This document shows positions 7,406-18,091 of a DNA stretch of 60,944 bases, piece by piece; the stretch's first letter is position 1; each line of letters starts with the position of its first letter. Source of the DNA: Patescibacteria group bacterium UBA2023 (GTDB lineage: Bacteria; Patescibacteriota; Gracilibacteria; BD1-5; UBA2023); assembly GCA_002335145.1 (NCBI GenBank), contig DDBV01000029.1, forward strand, positions 1 to 60,944. The letters are read 5' to 3'. A model generated the notes under the pieces. It searched no databases. It was not told where the DNA came from and was given only the letters and a program-made list of their open reading frames with translations. The position numbers and the translations under genes are program-made.

Positions 7406-9688
7406 ATGGGACACGCCGCGAAGATCGCCAAATACCTGCTATTCATCACGCTGCTTTTCTCGTTCGTTTCGCTCGCGCACCTAGTGTTCGCCTACATCTA
7501 CCACGATGCGAACGTCCTGCCGGAGAAAGGCGGGACGGTGAGCGTTGGGGTCGTTGGAGACGTGCCAAGTCTCAATCCCCTGCGTTTCGGACTCGGAGGC
7601 TCGAACGACATGATGCTCGGATTCCTCTACCGGTCATTGCTCCGCTATGACATAGTATCCCGTCAACTCGCGGGCGATCTCGCCAACTGCGACCTCGGCA
7701 AGAATTTCGGTCTCGTGAAATGCTACCCGAACCCCGAAAACACTTGGCAGGATGGCTCTGCAATATCCAAAGAGGATATTCTCCACACGTTCGCGATGCT
7801 CCGAAAATCTCAAGAAAACGCGAGCATCAATGCGATTCTCGATAAAGTGTCTATTACGGATCGGGGTGATTATATCGAGTTTTCTACCGAGAATCCAGAT
7901 ACAGAGATCGTTTCATTGCTCACGTTTCCCATCATTGCGGCGAGCGCGGGAGACAATCCTGTGAGCAAGACCTCCGGCACCTATATGCTCTCGGACGTGA
8001 CGACGGACGAAGATTACGGCTCGACCAACGTGACGCTTGTCCGGAATGAATCGCTGCATTCCGACTCGCCGATATACATCGGACGATATGTATTTCGATT
8101 TTTCTCCGACGAACCATCGCTCCACAAGAACGAGGAAATTCTCGATCTGCTCATAGGCGGTGAGGGGTTCGCTCCACCAGTCTCTCCCCGATTCGTCCGG
8201 ACAAATACCCTGTTCCCTGACCAGATCGCGCTCTTTCTCAATGCCGAGAAGGTTCCGAAGTCCATCCGGAATCTCATGCTCTTCCAGCTTGGGCGGACAG
8301 CCGTAACGAATATCGACCCCTCACGGGGACGGATTCTCTCGGATATGTTTTTTTCGGAGACGTGAGTCACGACAGAGCTCGCAGAGCGTAATATTGCCAA
8401 GACCTACGCTGACCTCGGATTCTATACGCGTGACCGTCTGGTAGAGCTCTCCGAGCAAGAAATCGCCGCGCTCGAAGGCAGTGCGACCGGTACGGTCACC
8501 ACCGCGGCCGAGCCGATTCCAACACTCTCTTCCTTCGATACACCATCCCGCGATGCGATCCACTTTTCTACCGGAACCGTGGCTGGGGAGATCGTGATCG
8601 GCGGGACAGTACCTGCCGGAGTCTCGGGCGTATTCGTAAACGGATACAAACTCGCAAAATTCTCCGCTGGACAGACGAGATTCTCGTACTTGGCACGTGT
8701 GTCCATGGGAAATCTCGCAGAAGGAACGAATACCTACAAACTCTCATTCGAATATCCGGACGGCTCGCGCAAAGATGTGGAGACGCTCGTGATCCACTAT
8801 TCTGCAGATCCCGAGAAACTCTCCTCCATGAGGACGCAGGCTCTTGCTGAACGAAAACCCACGATCTCGGCGATGGATCCTGCTGAGATGCAAAAACGCC
8901 TCTCAACCCTAAAACAATCTCTCGAACAAGCCCGCGAACTCGATCCGAAATACTACTACAACCGTGACTTCATTCGTTTTACGGTCGACTTGCTCTATAC
9001 TAATCAGTCCGGTATCTCCCCGGTACTCGTGGACAATATCCGCGACTCACTCCAGATGGTGGGTATGTATGTGAACAGTCGGGAGATTGACCTTGCGGAA
9101 ATCCGTGAGATCGTCCGAACCGGGGAGAAAAAATACGACGCGCTCCTGACAGGAATCAACCTCGGCATCTCGGGGTACAATGTCTTTCCTTTCTTTCATT
9201 CGGGACAAGCAAAAGGAGGACTGAACTTCTCGGGTATCCGAAACATCCAGCTCGATATTGAACTGGAGCGACTCAAGACCCGAATGGACAGTGGCGAATG
9301 ACTCGGTCCCGTCCGCAATTCCGTCTCAACGATTCTCGCTCAGGAATGAGTTGTGCGACCCTACTATAGCGCGTATGCCAACTGGTACATAGATCGTACG
9401 ATCCGGGGAAGACTCGATGTCCCGGTGATCCCGTCCGCAGCATTCCTGCATGAACTACTCGAATCCGCATTCGTTTCGGAGCGGTACAATGTCGACTGGG
9501 AAACGAAAAATCCACTCGATTTCATTCGTTGGTCTACGACATGGCTCGAACGAGACGATGCAGATCCTACCGCCGTGACAGGAACCGGATCGATGAACGC
9601 GGAGTCATCGGGCACACAATCCACCGCGACCGGAATAAACACGAGCACCGGAGCGGCCTCCGATTCGGCCGAAAAAACGGACGCATAA
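7406..9688 (+). CDS. Family-5 extracellular solute-binding protein with inserted Ig-like domain
   Basis: The 760-aa protein begins with a membrane anchor or signal helix (KYLLFITLLFSFVSLAHLVF). The SBP family-5 N-lobe follows: GGTVSVGVVGDVPSLNPLRF, LYRSLLRYD and the TWQDGSAISKEDILHTFAML motif of peptide-binding DppA/OppA-type proteins. Around residues 385-475 sits an extra beta-rich segment (VAGEIVIGGTVPAGVSGVFV) that looks like an Ig-like domain. The C-lobe follows to about 700 and then a Ser/Thr-rich tail. Three UGA codons are read as glycine. At 760 residues it is longer than the usual 500-600. No ABC permease or ATPase gene adjoins it; the next gene is a polytopic membrane protein of unknown family. 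Confidence 0.82.
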
Positions 9689-9689
9689 C

Positions 9690-10625
9690 ATGGCGAAGCA
9701 GGTCGTAGAAGAGGCGTGGGAAATTCTGACGAACGAACCGAATATGAAACGGTTCAATTTTTTCCCGTCAATTCTCTCGACAATCGCGATCGGAGAAATC
9801 CTCCTCTATCAGATAGCTTTTATCTACGTGCAGATCTTCGGATTATCGCACGACTTCTTTGATCGAGTCCTCGGCGTTGTAGAGGATGTGCACGGAAAAA
9901 CAATCTGGGGCTACGTTGCGGCCTTCGTGCTCGTCTATGCGCTGATCGCAGTAGCTGTGCCGATATTCCAGGGTGGATTGCTCGCACTCATAGACAAGAA
10001 TATCCGTATCGCCCGGGGCGAACTCCCAACCTCCACGGAACGTCGGGAGCATTTTTACAGCTACGCACTCTCGCGAGGGTTTATTAAATTCTTTCCAGTA
10101 TTCGAGCTCAATAATATCATGATCCCTTTTAGCCTCGTCTCGATTCTCATCATGTATTCGTGGGGATTGCGAATATTCGGAATGGAGTCGATCTGGATCA
10201 TCTCTGTCGTCATGGGGATATACCTCTTGGTGAGCATTACCGCAAACATCCTCTTTTCCTACTCCCGATTCTTCATCATCTTCGAGGACAAATCTCCGTT
10301 CGAGGCGATCGGCGCGTCTATAGAAATGGCCCTCGATAATCTCTCCGAAACGTTCGAGCTCTATTTCACGGTCTTCCTCCTCTACCTGCGGACGTTCTTC
10401 ACCGCACTGATTTTCCTCGTGTTTCCGTTTCTCATATTCGCCGCGCTCTCCTACCTCTCCATCGGGCTCGTCCGTACGGTCGGTATCGGCCTATTGATTC
10501 TCGTATTCCTCTTCTTCATCGGGCTTATCGCCCACCTCAACTCGGTCGTAGAGATATTCACGCAGACCGTCTGGTACAACACTTATCGACAGAACAAACG
10601 AGAAAAGGCTCTGAAGGGAGAATAA
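9690..10625 (+). CDS. Polytopic membrane protein, unknown function
   Basis: The 311-aa protein has a soluble N-terminal segment (VVEEAWEILTNEPNMKRF) and about six long hydrophobic helices. A cytosolic-looking loop, FEDKSPFEAIGASIEMALDN, resembles the conserved loop of large families of uncharacterised membrane proteins of the glycerophosphodiesterase-membrane-domain type. The assignment is not firm. It starts one nucleotide after the stop of the solute-binding protein, so the two are almost certainly co-expressed. It has no UGA codon. Confidence 0.75.
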   Translation: MAKQVVEEAWEILTNEPNMKRFNFFPSILSTIAIGEILLYQIAFIYVQIFGLSHDFFDRVLGVVEDVHGKTIWGYVAAFVLVYALIAVAVPIFQGGLLALIDKNIRIARGELPTSTERREHFYSYALSRGFIKFFPVFELNNIMIPFSLVSILIMYSWGLRIFGMESIWIISVVMGIYLLVSITANILFSYSRFFIIFEDKSPFEAIGASIEMALDNLSETFELYFTVFLLYLRTFFTALIFLVFPFLIFAALSYLSIGLVRTVGIGLLILVFLFFIGLIAHLNSVVEIFTQTVWYNTYRQNKREKALKGE

Positions 10626-10672
10626 CGAAATAAATACCAACGCATGCGATTTTCCTGGTAACCAATGTTCTT

Positions 10673-11236
10673 ATGGAAGGACTCTGCGAAAGAGATGGCA
10701 CAATGGGGTCGGGTGAAGACGATCTTCTGGTATTCGCCGATGAAGATCCGGGTACGCACCCAAAATACCCAGACGAGACCATCGTACGAAATACGGCTGA
10801 GCAAACCATCAATCGAATGATTCGGACGATCGAGATTGCCGAGAGGGAAATACCGCTTCGTATCGCTGCAATCTCGGCAGAAGATTTCTATCACGACTCC
10901 CGGGGACGCGAGAATCATGAATCGCCCCTATTCCGGCAGCTTGCAAGATTCGGAGCGATACTGGGGGTATCGAGAGAGCCGCACGTTTCCTGTTTTATGG
11001 ATGAGGATGGAGGAAGAAGCGGGGTATTCACATACGAATGACTCGTATACACCGGATACAATGATTCGACTGGACGACTCGAATGATTCGCTGATCCGTG
11101 CATTCTCGATGTATCCAAAGGCACCGTGGAAATAACCATCGATGGGGTACGGAAGATGCTCGATCTCCTGAACATTCGCTCTCTTGAGGCAGAGGGGAAA
11201 AAAGTCTGGCACAGCACGAATCTCCTAAATCCCTAG
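10673..11236 (+). CDS. Hypothetical soluble protein with two UGA codons
   Basis: With UGA as glycine this frame encodes 187 residues ending at UAG 11234-11236. The protein looks soluble and globular, with a charged amphipathic segment (NRMIRTIEIAEREIPLRIA) and mixed secondary structure after it. A competing frame shifted by one base is open for part of the region but has an unlikely Arg/Ser-rich composition. The nearest upstream in-frame stop lies about 40 nt before the ATG, which supports this start. I recognise no family. Confidence 0.6.
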
Positions 11237-11254
11237 AAGGTCGGCTGGTCTACC

Positions 11255-12172
11255 CTATCTCTTGCGGCTCCCACGCTGATCCCGTAGTATCCACCATACC
11301 ATCGCCCCCGCGACACCCCCGAGGATGAGAATCCATCCGTAAACGAACCAGTCATTGAACGGAGCACTCGCGAGATTCATGCCGAAGAAGCTCGTGACGA
11401 GCGTGAGTGGCAGCATGAATGCCGAAAAGATCGTGAGGTACTTGATAATCGAGTTCGTCTCGAGATCGAAAATGGATTTGAGCGTGTCTTCCATTGATTC
11501 GAGATTTTCTTGCAGGAGGGTAATCTCATCCTGAATCTGCTCCATTTTATCTTGCAGACTCTCAAAATAGTCCTCCATCCGGTCGGCCCCAAACATGGCG
11601 TTCATACGAAGTTCTAGGATCTTGAGAACCCCTACCTGCGGCTTGAGCATATGCTTGAGGGTCACGATGTTGCGTTTTTTTACCATGAGCTCTTCAATGA
11701 GCTCGACACTACGATTGCCTGCTTGGTCAAAAATCCGACGCTCCATGAGTCGGACATCGATCGTGAATTTATCGAGTCCGCGGAAGATTTTATCGAGCAT
11801 CGCATCGATCACGTCATAGAGGACATCTCCCGGGGTCTCCTCGGGTGATCCTCCCTTGCGCTCGTATCCATCGAAAATGGAATCGATGGTCTTGGATGCG
11901 TAGTACCGGACGCCGACAAGATACTCCTTGGAGACGAAGAAGTTGAATTCGCTCCCGATATACCGCTTCGTCACGGTATTGTATTTCGGAAAATGGAGCG
12001 TGAGGAAGAGGTAGTTGTCGTAGGTATCCACGCGGTCGCGCTGATTCTCCTCGGAGAGAGCCTCCCGGTCGAGCTCGTGGAAATCATACTTGCGCGAGAG
12101 CTCAGCGATCTCCCGCTTCTGGGGATCGAGCACATCGAGCCAGTGGAACGCAGCAAAATCGTATCGGCGCAT
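11255..12172 (-). CDS. corA: CorA-family magnesium/divalent-cation channel
   Basis: The 305-residue protein has the CorA layout: an N-terminal alpha/beta domain, a long stalk helix (about 140-240, highly charged), and two C-terminal transmembrane helices. The first helix ends in the signature GMN (SFFGMNLASAPFNDW). The basic tail RDQRGSRKR is typical. A GTG 75 nt upstream would extend the protein, but a TATAAT-like box on the minus strand (12219-12224) lies between the two starts, so I chose the ATG. It has no UGA codon. It converges with the hypothetical gene upstream. Confidence 0.9.
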   Translation of the reverse strand: MRRYDFAAFHWLDVLDPQKREIAELSRKYDFHELDREALSEENQRDRVDTYDNYLFLTLHFPKYNTVTKRYIGSEFNFFVSKEYLVGVRYYASKTIDSIFDGYERKGGSPEETPGDVLYDVIDAMLDKIFRGLDKFTIDVRLMERRIFDQAGNRSVELIEELMVKKRNIVTLKHMLKPQVGVLKILELRMNAMFGADRMEDYFESLQDKMEQIQDEITLLQENLESMEDTLKSIFDLETNSIIKYLTIFSAFMLPLTLVTSFFGMNLASAPFNDWFVYGWILILGGVAGAMVWWILRDQRGSRKR

Positions 12173-12314
12173 ATGCCTCGCGGTGACGGATTCTTTTCGT
12201 ACCCGAAAATCGGGAGGGATTATATTGGGATTTCGGTGGTACGCCACTTTGTTTTTAGGCGTTCTTCATTTTCATTCGCCACAATATCTGCTCATTTTGA
12301 TAGCCCCTCTCCCA

Positions 12315-12965
12315 ATGCTCCAAGCAATCCTCTCTCCGGCCGATCTCCTCACCACGCTCGGCGAGCGGTATGCGACCAAGAAATTCGACCCATCTAAGAA
12401 AATCCCTCACGAGACATGGCACGCACTCGAAGAGTCGATGCGACTCTCCCCTTCGTCATTCGGGATTCAGCCGTGGTGGTTTATTGTGGTTGATACTCCG
12501 GAGATCCGAGCTCGGCTCCTGCCGGTATCATGGGGACAATCGCAGATCACGGATGCTGATCGGCTCGTAGTATTCGCTACGCTCAAACAGGTGGAAAACA
12601 AGCATGTCCGCCACTATATCGAAGATATGGCTCAGACCCGCGGCCTCAGACCGGAGGATCTCGCCGGATTCGAGCAGATGCTCCAGACGGCGATGATGCC
12701 GAAAGCGAACATCGAGTGGAATCGCCGCCAATCCTACATCGCGATGGGATTCCTCGGACTCTCGGCCGCCCTCCTCGGTGTAGATACCTGCATGCTCGAA
12801 GGAATCGACCCTACGGCGTATGACAACATCCTCGGGCTCACAGATACCGACTATGCAACGGTCGCGGCCGTGGCATGCGGATACCGCGCGTCCGAGGATG
12901 ACACAATTCCGGAAAAGCGAGCGAAAAGCCGCTTTCCGCTCGATGAGGTTGTGCGCCATGTTTAG
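12315..12965 (+). CDS. NAD(P)H-dependent nitroreductase family protein
   Basis: The 216-aa protein fits the FMN-dependent nitroreductase fold. Near the N-terminus it has RYATKKFDPSKKIP (the usual R-x-S/T-x-K/R-F pattern), then LRLSPSSFGIQPWWFIVV in the position of the LRxAPSxxNxQPWxFxVV motif, and near the C-terminus AAVACGYRASEDD. It probably works as a dimer with FMN and reduces nitro- or quinone-like compounds; the substrate is unknown. It stands alone and is followed by a strong terminator. It has no UGA codon. Confidence 0.85.
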   Translation: MLQAILSPADLLTTLGERYATKKFDPSKKIPHETWHALEESMRLSPSSFGIQPWWFIVVDTPEIRARLLPVSWGQSQITDADRLVVFATLKQVENKHVRHYIEDMAQTRGLRPEDLAGFEQMLQTAMMPKANIEWNRRQSYIAMGFLGLSAALLGVDTCMLEGIDPTAYDNILGLTDTDYATVAAVACGYRASEDDTIPEKRAKSRFPLDEVVRHV

Positions 12966-12981
12966 GGAGTTGGATCAAAGT

Positions 12982-13005
12982 AAAAAGCCCGTTACGGGCT
13001 TTTTA
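12982..13005. terminator. Bidirectional hairpin terminator
   Basis: AAAAAGCCCG and CGGGCTTTTT flank a three-base loop. It lies between the convergent nitroreductase and GT2 genes, very close to the GT2 stop codon. Confidence 0.9.
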
Positions 13006-13007
13006 CT

Positions 13008-13829
13008 TTATACACCGAATATTCTCAATAACCGGTATGCGAGAATGGTCATTTCGGCCATTACCCGGTGACACGCAAGAAGCAGGCGGTGTCGTCCTGC
13101 GGCCGATTCGCGAGCAAGCATGTATTCTCGGCGGAATTGCTCAACGAACCGCGTAGAACTCTTGGTGCTTTGGTAGACTCGGAAGTTCGCGAGGTGATAG
13201 GAAACAAATACTGGATCAGCAAGCTGCGCAAGCCGAAGCCAGTACTCATAGTCCATACAGAGCGATTCGGATTCCCGGAACTCTCCGACTCGTTCGTACG
13301 CACCCCTCGACCAGAAGACCGTCATCTGGGAGATTGGATTGAGCACGAGCAGAGTCCGGTATCCCGTCCGCGAGGTGAAAAACTCCTTGAACCTCGTGAC
13401 GAAAGAGCGGATCGGACGGTCTTCAGCATCAATGATGATACATCGGCCATGGCACCAGAGTTGGTTCGGTCGCTTCTCGAAGACCTCTCGAACGTGCGCG
13501 AACGCTCCCGAGGCATAGGTATCGTCACTATTGCAATAGGCGAGAATGTCGCCCGAGGCACACTCAAGTCACTTGTTAATCGCGTGGGTCTGCCCCCGAT
13601 CCGGCTCACTCACGAACGACAACGATACACTCCGGCATCGGACCGGATACTCCCCGGAGTGCACGCGCCGGGCGTAGTCGGCGAGAATATCCGCGGATCC
13701 ATCGTCCGATCCGCCGTCCATAACGAGACACTCGATCTCGAAATCTCCCTCTTGCGAGAGGATGGAATCGAGCGTACGCGGGAGGAACTCGGCCTGACGG
13801 AAACTCGGGACGATAATGGAGAATTTCAT
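13008..13829 (-). CDS. GT2-family glycosyltransferase
   Basis: The 273-aa protein begins MKFSIIVPSFRQAEFLPRTL, the family-2 nucleotide-sugar binding start. It continues with CLVMDGGSDDGSADIL and SEPDRGQTHAINKG (the final glycine is UGA), then SGDILAYCNSDDTY with the DxD-like SDD metal motif, and later MDYEYWLRLAQ, matching the D-Y-E-x-W-L-R acceptor-site motif. There is no clear transmembrane helix. It probably transfers a sugar to a surface glycan. It is a lone gene opposite to its neighbours. Confidence 0.88.
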
Positions 13830-13975
13830 AAACGGAAGCTCTAGGAGAAAATTGAGGCAGAGTATATGCGCGATCGGATTTCGGGCAAAGAAAAACGATC
13901 CCGAAGAATCATAGCGAACATGCTCCCGGGTCGGTCGGAAAATGGAGACAGCCCATCATCACAATCTTCGCTTCC

Positions 13976-14003
13976 TTGCCTTTTCGGTCTTTTGCGATAA
14001 AAT
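13976..14003 (+). promoter_or_regulatory. Promoter of dnaX
   Basis: TTGCCT and TAAAAT are separated by 16 nt. The predicted start is about 20 nt before the dnaX ATG, in an otherwise gene-free gap of 200 nt (13830-14030) in which I see nothing else. Confidence 0.55.
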
Positions 14004-14030
14004 TCGACTCTCATACAAACCCGCGTCCGG

Positions 14031-15527
14031 ATGTCCCTCTACACCAAATACCGACCCAAGCGATTCGCCGACCTCGTCGGACAGGAGTTCGTACGAACGA
14101 GCCTCTCGAATGCCCTGCGATTGGGGCGCACGGTGGGAGCGTACCTCTTCACAGGATCTCGTGGTGTGGGCAAAACCACGGCCGCCCGAATCTTCGCCAA
14201 AGCCATAAACTGCCAGGATCGCGGCCCGGACTGAGAACCATGCGGAACCTGTCGCAACTGTCTCGCGATCGATCGCGGGGAATTCGTGGATATCGTGGAG
14301 ATCGATGCTGCAAGCCACACGGGCGTAGACAATATCCGCGATCTCATAGAAAAATCCCGCTTCCTCCCCACGATGGGGACCAAAAAAGTCTACATCATCG
14401 ATGAGGTGCATATGCTCTCGAAGGGCGCGTTCAATGCCCTGCTCAAGACCCTCGAGGAGCCACCGGAGCACGTTGTCTTCATCATGGCCACCACCGAGAT
14501 CGAGCGTATACCGGAGACCATCGTCTCGCGCGCGCAGCGATTCGATTTCGGACGATACGCTCAGAGTGAGATCGAATGACTCCTCCGATATGTCTGCACG
14601 GAAGAAGGTACCATCGCGGACGACCGGGCAATAGCTCTGATCGCCAAAGCCGCGAGCGGGGGTATGCGAGATGCACTTACCCTGCTTGAGCAGTACTCCA
14701 CGGACTCCACACTCCCGACCGAGCGGGTAGAGTCGTTTCTTTCTATCGTCTCGATAGAGCGACTCGACATGCTGATCGATGCACTCGGCTCGCATGATAC
14801 AACCGAGATTGCCGGATTTGTCGATTTCGTATCCGAGCGTTCGTTCTCGGTAAAACGCGTCCTGGAGCAGCTTCTTGAGCGTATTGCCCAGCGGATGCGT
14901 GGCGCAAACCGCGAGGCTATCGTCCGGCTCTCGCGCTGCTTTGCGCGCGTCTACCGGGCCTACGAGCGATGCCGAAGTCTCGTTGACCCTCTCGCTATCC
15001 TCTCATCCGGACTCTACTCGTGTCTCGATGAGACCATAACAACCGCTCCCGAGCGTGCCATATCCACGACTCCTGTAACACCTCCAACAAAGCATTCAAA
15101 GAATTCGCCAAGACCGGGGATGGATCAACTGTCCGAATCCGGGCATCTGATTATAGAGAAATCCTGACCGACACCGAATCCCGACCCAGTCGAGATTCCC
15201 ACCAAAACCATACCGGAAATCACCTCCGCAAGCGTTGGTGATTTTGGATCGTTCGACTTCCGGACCCTGGTGGATACAATCAGGAGCGTGCCGAAACGGG
15301 CATTTATCGCCATGAGCCTGAAAGCGTCCCAATACGATCTCTCCGGCGAGACACTCACGATCGTGACGCCAAATACCTTCCATCGCTCGAAGCTCGAATC
15401 GGAAGAATCCCTCGGATGTATCCGGACGGTTTGCCAAGAACGATTTGGATTCTCCCCGCAGGTTCGTATCACGATCGATACGAACCCCGTGCCGAATCTC
15501 GCCGAAGCTGCTGAAGAACTCTTTTAG
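14031..15527 (+). CDS. dnaX: DNA polymerase III subunit gamma/tau
   Basis: The 498-aa protein is the clamp-loader ATPase. It has YTKYRPKRFADLVGQE, Walker A GSRGVGKTTAARIF (about residues 43-56), a zinc site with cysteines at about 61, 71, 74 and 77, the DEVH Walker B (IIDEVHMLSKGAFNALLKT), and sensor 1 (IMATTEIERIPETIVSRAQ). Three UGA codons are read as glycine, the first at residue 68 just before EPCGTC and the second after AQSEIE, where homologues often have glycine. The C-terminal third is a tau-like extension with a linker and a small domain. No frameshift signal for gamma production is evident. This gene is one of the clearest anchors for the code. Confidence 0.95.
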
Positions 15528-15545
15528 CCTCTATCGTCCGCTCCC

Positions 15546-16769
15546 ATGCGCGTACCGTTTATTCTCCGGGTCATCTTCAACCGGGCATTGTTCCTCAAGA
15601 TCTTCGCTCTCCTGCTTCTCGGGTCTGGCCTCTGGCTCTTTCGCGGATTCATCGGTGTCTTCTTTATCACGTTTATTTTCTCCTACCTCTTCCTAGATCT
15701 CGGCAAGAACCTCCACGCGAAGATCATTGGCCAAGTGGAGAAAAAGACCGATGGAGCCATCCGGGAATGGCTCGTGCGTAACCTCACGGTCAATACGCTC
15801 GTGACACTCCTCTACATCTCTTTCGTGATCGTCATTGTGGTGATCATCTCTACGTTCGTGCCGAAACTCGTAGAGGAGTGATCCCGACTCGTTGATCGAA
15901 CTCCCGTCATCATCGACCAAATCCGCACCGAACTCGTGCGAATAGAATCATATTCCCATGTGGACCTCGGTATTCGCGAAGCGATCAATGACTTCTTCGA
16001 CCGGGAAAATATCCAGAGCTTCGTGAAGACGGGAATTGAAAAACTCCAGAATATCGGAATCTTTCTCGTACAGATATTCATTGGCCTGGTACTGAGTTAC
16101 GTCTTCGTCATGGAGCGGACGAAGATCGCCGAGTACCTCTCGAGCATCCGGTCGAGCCATTTCGCCTTCCTCTACTCCGAGTACAGCATTATCTTCTCCA
16201 AGATCGAGCGAGCGTTCGGACTGGTTTTCAAGGCACAGGCCATCATCGCGCTCGTGAACGCCGTCCTCACTGCTACTGGGCTCCTTATTATCGGGGCACT
16301 GCTTGGGCCTGGCGGGGAGCCGTTTCCATACATTATCACCCTCTCTACCATCGTCTTTATTATGGGGTTCATCCCCGTGCTCGGGACGATCATCTCGTCC
16401 ATTCCGATTCTCATCATCGGCTACACCTATGGGGGGCCTGGCGTAGTGGTCGGTATTCTTGCTATGGTGGCTGTCGTCCATGCGGTGGAAGCCTACTACC
16501 TCAATCCGAAAATCGTTTCGTCCTACATGGAATTTCCGGTGTTCGTTACGTTCGTGATCTTGCTCGTGTCCGAGTCGCTCTTCGGACTTGTAGGACTCCT
16601 TATCGGCGTACCGCTCTTCTCTATCCTCATCGACCTGTTCCGCGATCTTGACCGAGCAATCGGACATATCAAGATTGCTCACGAGCGTCTGCTCGCGGCC
16701 CAGCGCGAGACCAAGGCCTCGATCGAGTCGGGGATACGACTCTCGCGATCGGGACGACGGGGAGAATAG
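15546..16769 (+). CDS. AI-2E family (PerM/YdiK-type) membrane protein
   Basis: The 407-aa protein has an N-terminal pair of helices, a soluble central region (about residues 110-190) and a helical C-terminal half with FKAQAIIALVNAVLTATGLL, IPVLGTIISSIPILIIG and LLIGVPLFSILIDLFRDL. These are signatures of the AI-2E/PerM transporter family. Despite the family name, members include ion antiporters and proteins of unknown substrate. One UGA encodes glycine after FVPKLVEE. It follows dnaX by 18 nt. Confidence 0.88.
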
Positions 16770-16807
16770 AGATTCTCGCCCGAGTACGAAAATACCCGTA
16801 TTGAATA

Positions 16808-16835
16808 TTGACAACAGAGTCGGGGCAATTATATT
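16808..16835 (+). promoter_or_regulatory. Strong promoter, TTGACA-16-TATATT
   Basis: A consensus -35 and a near-consensus -10 are 16 nt apart. The predicted start is about 28 nt before the ATG at 16870. Confidence 0.7.
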
Positions 16836-16869
16836 TCTGTCATTCTTATTGTTTGACGCTCACGAATCC

Positions 16870-17151
16870 ATGTCCGCGCCATCAAATATTGACAAGCTCT
16901 GCACAAAGGCTGTTACTATAATGCAAAGTCGAGGATCCATTGCTACCGGTACAGCAATACTTGGACTCTCAACGATTCTGCAAGTCGCGGATCTCGTACT
17001 GTGAAACAGTCGGTTCCCATCAATGCCGGAGTGGTGAATCTGGAACGATCCCCACACCATCGATGCCCTATTCCGCATGGGGACGCTCGGTGTATCCGTC
17101 TTGCTCACGGGACTTGGGACAATCGTAGCGACCCGCGGAGGTCATCGGTAG
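16870..17151 (+). CDS. Small membrane protein with two UGA codons
   Basis: This 93-aa ORF becomes visible only with UGA read as glycine (after ADLVL and after PEW). It has two hydrophobic segments, TGTAILGLSTILQVADLVL and MGTLGVSVLLTGLGTIVA, separated by a polar loop (RFPSMPEWGIWNDPHTID), suggesting two transmembrane helices. A strong promoter lies just upstream and the next gene has its own. I recognise no family. Confidence 0.65.
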
Positions 17152-17170
17152 CATGCTCGCGGTACGCGGT

Positions 17171-17198
17171 TTGCGCTTTTTCCGATTCCGGATAGAAT
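17171..17198 (+). promoter_or_regulatory. Promoter of the TPR gene
   Basis: TTGCGC and TAGAAT are 16 nt apart, and the predicted start is about 14 nt before the ATG at 17219. The -10 lies downstream of an alternative ATG at 17153, which argues for the later start. Confidence 0.5.
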
Positions 17199-17218
17199 GC
17201 GCCCCGTATCATTCGACC

Positions 17219-18088
17219 ATGGACATACTTCTCTCTGCCCGCCTACTGTCGTTCGAGGCGTGGTTCCTGCTCGCGAACCTCTCTTATGTCTGCGCGTACT
17301 TACTCGCAAGACTCATGCTCTTCGCGCTTCGTGTTTGGCGTCTCTTCCACGCCAAGAAGCAGATCATTGCGAAGATCCAGGCAGCGGAAGAGGCCCGCGA
17401 GGAAGCCTGAGACGATACCGAACAGAGACCCGCCCAGTCCACCATCCCAAAAGCTCGCGGCATCACTGCGGACGTGCCGAGCCTCTCCAGAGAGGAGCGC
17501 GAACATATCCGAGAGCTTGTCAACCTCGTAAGGCTCAAGATATCACGCGGAGACAAAGCGGGTGCGAGGATCCACGTGATCGCCGGACTCTCGATTGATA
17601 AATTCGACAAGGATCTCAACGTCCTCCTGGCATCACTCTACGAGTCCGACGGCGAATACGCCAAGGCCGAGCTCATTTATAAGGATCTCATCATCCTGCA
17701 TGAAAACGACCCGGAAGTCTATCTCCGGCTCGGAAATACGCTCTACGCTCAGGAAAAGTACGAGGTCGCATACGAAGTATATCGGCGACTCCTCTTGCTC
17801 GATGAATCGAATTTCGAGGCCCTCGAAATGTTCGCTATGACTGCCTACCGTCTGGAGAAATATGAAGACGTCGTGGCAGCAGCACGCCGCTATACCAAGA
17901 AATTTCCCGCGAGTCTCGACATGCTCCATTTGCTCGCGGATGCCTCGCTGCGTCTGGGTGAGAGAGCCGACGCGCTCGTGACACTCAAGAAGATACAAAA
18001 TCTCGAACCGTACAACACCGATGTGAAGTCACTCATCGAACGCGTACGGATCGAGCTCGACATGGAATCAAATTTTAACCGGGAATAG
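17219..18088 (+). CDS. Membrane-anchored TPR-repeat protein
   Basis: The 289-aa protein has an N-terminal hydrophobic segment (AWFLLANLSYVCAYLLARLM), a charged coiled linker with one UGA-encoded glycine, and a helical-repeat region. The repeats show TPR consensus features: YAKAELIYKDLIILHENDPE, VYLRLGNTLYAQEKYEVAYE, VYRRLLLLDESNFEALEMFA and more. TPR proteins are scaffolds for protein complexes. It ends 3 nt before dnaB, so the two are probably co-transcribed. Confidence 0.8.
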
Positions 18089-18091
18089 CGC

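Noticed and set aside
12172..12247. Longer GTG start of CorA
   Set aside because: A minus-strand TATAAT-like box lies between GTG and ATG, so the transcript would begin downstream of the GTG.
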